Assembly (NCBI GenBank): GCA_018266875.1
Contig: JAFDZR010000003.1
Span: 46,175-110,174, forward strand
Length of the DNA: 64,000 nt
Direction of reading: 5' to 3'
DNA from: Bacteroidota bacterium
GTDB taxonomy: Bacteria; Bacteroidota; Ignavibacteria; Tepidaquicellales; Tepidaquicellaceae
Both the position numbers and the translations under genes were made by a program. Shown here piece by piece: positions 61,590 to 64,000 of this stretch. The notes under the pieces were generated by a model, which was not told the DNA's origin, ran no database searches, and was given only the letters and a program-made list of their open reading frames with translations. How positions within the stretch are numbered: the first letter of the stretch is position 1; the number at the start of each line of letters is the position of its first letter.

Positions 61590-62477
61590 TTAATTGAGTG
61601 GGTGCTTTAGAATTTGTTCCCGTAAATGTTGAGCGCTGGCGGCAAGATAAATGGTTGTTGTTTTAATATCACTATGTCCCATCATTCTAGATAATGAATA
61701 AATATCACATCCTCCTTCAAGCATTAGTGTCGCGAAAGTATGGCGGAGTTTATGAAGACTAAATTTAATTCCAGAAGTTTTAACAATTCTTGCAACTAGT
61801 CTCTTTAAACCGCTTTCAGTTAAACCCATGTCGTGAGTATAAGACGTGAAAAATTCGGGACATGTCTTATAGGCTTTATTTCTCAATTCTAAATATTTTT
61901 GCAAAGATTCTGCCAGCCGATAATTAATCGGAATAACTCTGTCTTTATTCCCCTTTCCTTGCCTAATAAATATTGATAAATTCTCTACATCAACATCAGT
62001 ATACTTGAGATTCAGTAATTCACCTTTGCGGATACCAGTGTATATTAATGTTGCAAAGATTGCATAATTACGAAATCGTAAGAAAGCTTTTCCATACGGG
62101 TAATTATCGACGACCTCAAGAATTTTTTGTGCGTCCTGTTTGGTTAGTTTAGAAGGTAATTTTCTTTCAAGTTTTGGAATTTCAATATCCGCAACAGGAT
62201 TTGAATTCATAAATCCTTCTTTAATACACCAGCGAAAAAAAACTAAGAGGGATTTATGATAACAAATATAAGTATTTGCAGACCAATGTTGTGAAGTCCT
62301 GCCATAGTAAAATAGGTTACGGGTATTTTCGTCAGTAACTTCTTCTATTTCACTAATCTGAGCATGGTTACAAAAATATGAAATGGTATGTTTGTAACGT
62401 TGAATCGTTCTCGGTGAATATCCCTTTATGAATTTTGAATATTCAGAAAATCTTTGAACCAGAATTTTTATGTTCAT
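61590..62477 (-). CDS. XerC/D-like tyrosine recombinase
   Basis: 295 aa with all catalytic residues: Arg150 (TGIRKGEL), Lys175 (QGKGNKD), His242-x2-Arg245 (LHKLRHTFA), His268 (MMGHSD) and Tyr277 (TTIYLA). A SAM-like core-binding N-terminus is present. It is not closely related to the two integrases. Probably an integrase or resolvase of another mobile element in this hotspot. Confidence 0.92.
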   Translation of the reverse strand: MNIKILVQRFSEYSKFIKGYSPRTIQRYKHTISYFCNHAQISEIEEVTDENTRNLFYYGRTSQHWSANTYICYHKSLLVFFRWCIKEGFMNSNPVADIEIPKLERKLPSKLTKQDAQKILEVVDNYPYGKAFLRFRNYAIFATLIYTGIRKGELLNLKYTDVDVENLSIFIRQGKGNKDRVIPINYRLAESLQKYLELRNKAYKTCPEFFTSYTHDMGLTESGLKRLVARIVKTSGIKFSLHKLRHTFATLMLEGGCDIYSLSRMMGHSDIKTTTIYLAASAQHLREQILKHPLN

Positions 62478-62668
62478 AAAAACACTACGATTGCAGTGCT
62501 TTCCATGTAAACCAAGTATATTTCATGAGAGCTGGTCTTATGAAATAAATCCCTCAAATAATTAGTTGTATGACCTATTCCGTATCAAGTTATCCACAGA
62601 TACAGAGGACCTATTTTGTTCCGGTGTGTCCGCAAATAGTACTCAAACTAAGAAAAAGTCCAATAATT

Positions 62669-62712
62669 GAGCCGTTGACCGGGATTGAACCGGTGACCTT
62701 CTCCTTACCATG
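62669..62712 (-). other. tRNA-Thr 3' fragment, probable attachment site remnant
   Basis: Minus strand: CATGGTAAGGAGAAGGTC then ACCGGTTCAATCCCGGTC then AACGGCTC. This is the 3' half of an anticodon stem with a GGT-like anticodon, variable loop, T arm and acceptor strand. The 5' half is absent. It sits 190 bp from a recombinase gene. The remaining gap 62478-62948 has two similar 19-mers (62570-62588, 62797-62815) and no gene. Confidence 0.65.
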
Positions 62713-62948
62713 TTTCAGCGCAATCCCTTATTAACGAAAACCCTTATTTTTATTGGTCAAACTTCAAGTTAATATTATTTGTATATCAGCAAATGAATGA
62801 CCTACTCCGTAACAATTTTTTAAGCGATTAACCAAGGATTTAGGAAAGTAATGCGATCTATTTAGTTAGTAAAGATGTCTATAGTATACCTTGTTTTAGG
62901 GGAGTTTTCAAGATGCTCTTGATGCTTGATAACAATACCGAAAGTTTT

Positions 62949-63677
62949 TTATAAGTTATATCGTATTGGATTTGCATTACCTTTCCTCTTTAAATGAGTT
63001 ATTGATCTATTTATATAATAATTTCGTATTTCGTCATTAGCAACTGATCCATTAAAAGCCCATCGAATTTTCTCTTTACCCTTTTTATCTTTTGAAGGTA
63101 CTTCATACCAATTATCAACAGAAAATACTTCTATAATTAATCCTTTATATTCTGCTAATACAACTTTTATCCACTTGGTTTTATTTTTATTAATCACCCA
63201 AGCATACCTTGTTGCATTATATAAATCTGTGTCTGACATTCCGCGTTTATATTGAGCATTAATATTAATAATTATGGCTGGGTGTTGTAAAGAAGTTAAG
63301 GGCTTAGCATTATATAATCTAATTATATCGTCTGTTGTCATTACTCCAAACTCAAATGTGTTATGTCCTCCTGCAATATTTGTTGTTGATATTTTTAAAT
63401 ATTCTAATAAATCAATAATTGTTGCCTCAATTTCGAATGCTTGTTGTTCGGTTAATCCATGTCTTATAATTATGTGCTTAACAGCTCCTAATTTATTTTG
63501 AATTTCTCTAATAGTTTCATATTTATCATTACTCGTTTCAGTCTCCAAAGCTAAATCAACATGATTAAAAACTCTATTACCCTTACCTTTCCCAATATAA
63601 AAGGGCATGTTAGTAAAAGGATCAATTAAAGCATATACGTAATAATTAAGTTGTATAATAGTTTTTTGATCGAACAT
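62949..63677 (-). CDS. GIY-YIG endonuclease domain protein (COG3680-like)
   Basis: 242 aa. The GIY-YIG variant reads YVYALIDP (13-20) and FYIGKGKGNR (26-35), with the following Glu in FEIEATIID. The C-terminal half (YAWVINKNKTKWIKVVLAEY) is a second, unknown domain. Possibly a restriction or homing type nuclease of the mobile region. Confidence 0.8.
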   Translation of the reverse strand: MFDQKTIIQLNYYVYALIDPFTNMPFYIGKGKGNRVFNHVDLALETETSNDKYETIREIQNKLGAVKHIIIRHGLTEQQAFEIEATIIDLLEYLKISTTNIAGGHNTFEFGVMTTDDIIRLYNAKPLTSLQHPAIIININAQYKRGMSDTDLYNATRYAWVINKNKTKWIKVVLAEYKGLIIEVFSVDNWYEVPSKDKKGKEKIRWAFNGSVANDEIRNYYINRSITHLKRKGNANPIRYNL

Positions 63678-63748
63678 AGGATTTCTTACAATTGTTTTTT
63701 AATTTTAAAAATAAAACATTTCAAAATATAAAACAGATCATTTAATTT

Positions 63749-63976
63749 TCAAACAAACTCATCAATCGTAAATTTTTTGATCTGCTGCACCAAATGCTCT
63801 TCCGGCATAGACCTTAGATAACTTAATGTCATCTTAAAACTCCTGTGCCCCATTAGTTTTTGTAATCCTACCAAGTCATGAGTTTGTGTATAGTAATTGG
63901 TGGCAAAAGTATGTCTGAAGCGATGTATGTTAATTTCGTTTGAAAACTTCCCAACATTTCGCTTAAAATTGCCCAC
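63749..63976 (-). pseudogene. C-terminal remnant of a tyrosine recombinase
   Basis: 75 codons containing INIHRFRHTFAT, LMGHRSFKMTLSYL. These are the His-x2-Arg, His and Tyr motifs of a catalytic domain. A TAA lies in frame four codons upstream of the possible GTG start and no core-binding domain is seen before the window end. It is a truncated gene or one broken by a frameshift. Confidence 0.72.
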
Positions 63977-64000
63977 TCGCGTTAGTTAAAATTACGCATT

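Overview
The window looks like chromosome of a member of the Bacteroidota/Ignavibacteria group. The signs are a secreted protein ending in a Por/type IX secretion sorting domain of the NQNYPNPFNPST type (17618-18871), a clade II (Sec-exported, lipoprotein-like) nitrous oxide reductase cluster without nosR, and AT-rich intergenic regions. The taxon is inferred from a few genes and was not computed.

Positions 1-19950 are chromosomal. They hold two tandem subtilisin-like secreted proteases, a denitrification unit read on the minus strand (ric, cytochrome c, nosZ, membrane protein, nosL, nosD, nosF, nosY) with an Fnr/Dnr-type palindrome just upstream of ric, and a Crp/Fnr regulator next to it. 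Next come a SemiSWEET transporter, glycyl-tRNA synthetase, GDP-fucose synthase, glucose-6-phosphate dehydrogenase, a decayed C-terminal scrap of phosphoglucomutase, a T9SS-sorted beta-propeller protein and a DUF423 protein. A dispersed imperfect inverted repeat of about 95 bp occurs four times (A, B, C, E) plus a half copy (D); copy C ends exactly where the phosphoglucomutase remnant begins.

Positions 19904-58790 form an integrated element in tRNA-Asp(GTC). Its ends are a 49-bp exact duplication of the tRNA 3' end (19904-19952 and 58791-58839) that continues, nearly identical, through the tRNA terminator. From left to right it carries a tyrosine integrase, excisionase, HNH protein, an element-borne tRNA-Met(CAT), a probable structured RNA, a ClpP-fold protease (SDH_sah) and a type II restriction-modification pair. 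A minus-strand late region follows with lysis genes, collagen-like fibre, tail proteins, capsid, scaffold, portal and terminase; the gene set and the lack of a tape measure fit a short-tailed (podovirus-like) phage. The right third is plasmid-like: a Toprim protein, a VirD4/HerA-like ATPase, a zinc-ribbon protein, two replication-relaxation-like proteins, a lytic transglycosylase, RadC/JAB, ArdC and a large nested palindrome (58218-58334). The element therefore looks like a phage-plasmid hybrid.

Positions 58791-64000 hold the start of a second, related element in tandem. It carries an AbiC-like abortive infection protein, a second integrase and excisionase, the same 66-bp noncoding segment and a second small basic protein. 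Beyond it are a XerC/D-like recombinase, a tRNA-Thr 3' fragment, a GIY-YIG nuclease and a broken recombinase, which suggests a repeatedly used integration hotspot. The most interesting unexplained signals are two covarying leader hairpins with a shared loop in front of ardC and the Toprim gene, the conserved integrase/excisionase intergenic segment, the nested palindrome beside a replication-relaxation gene, and the structured RNA at 22118-22345.
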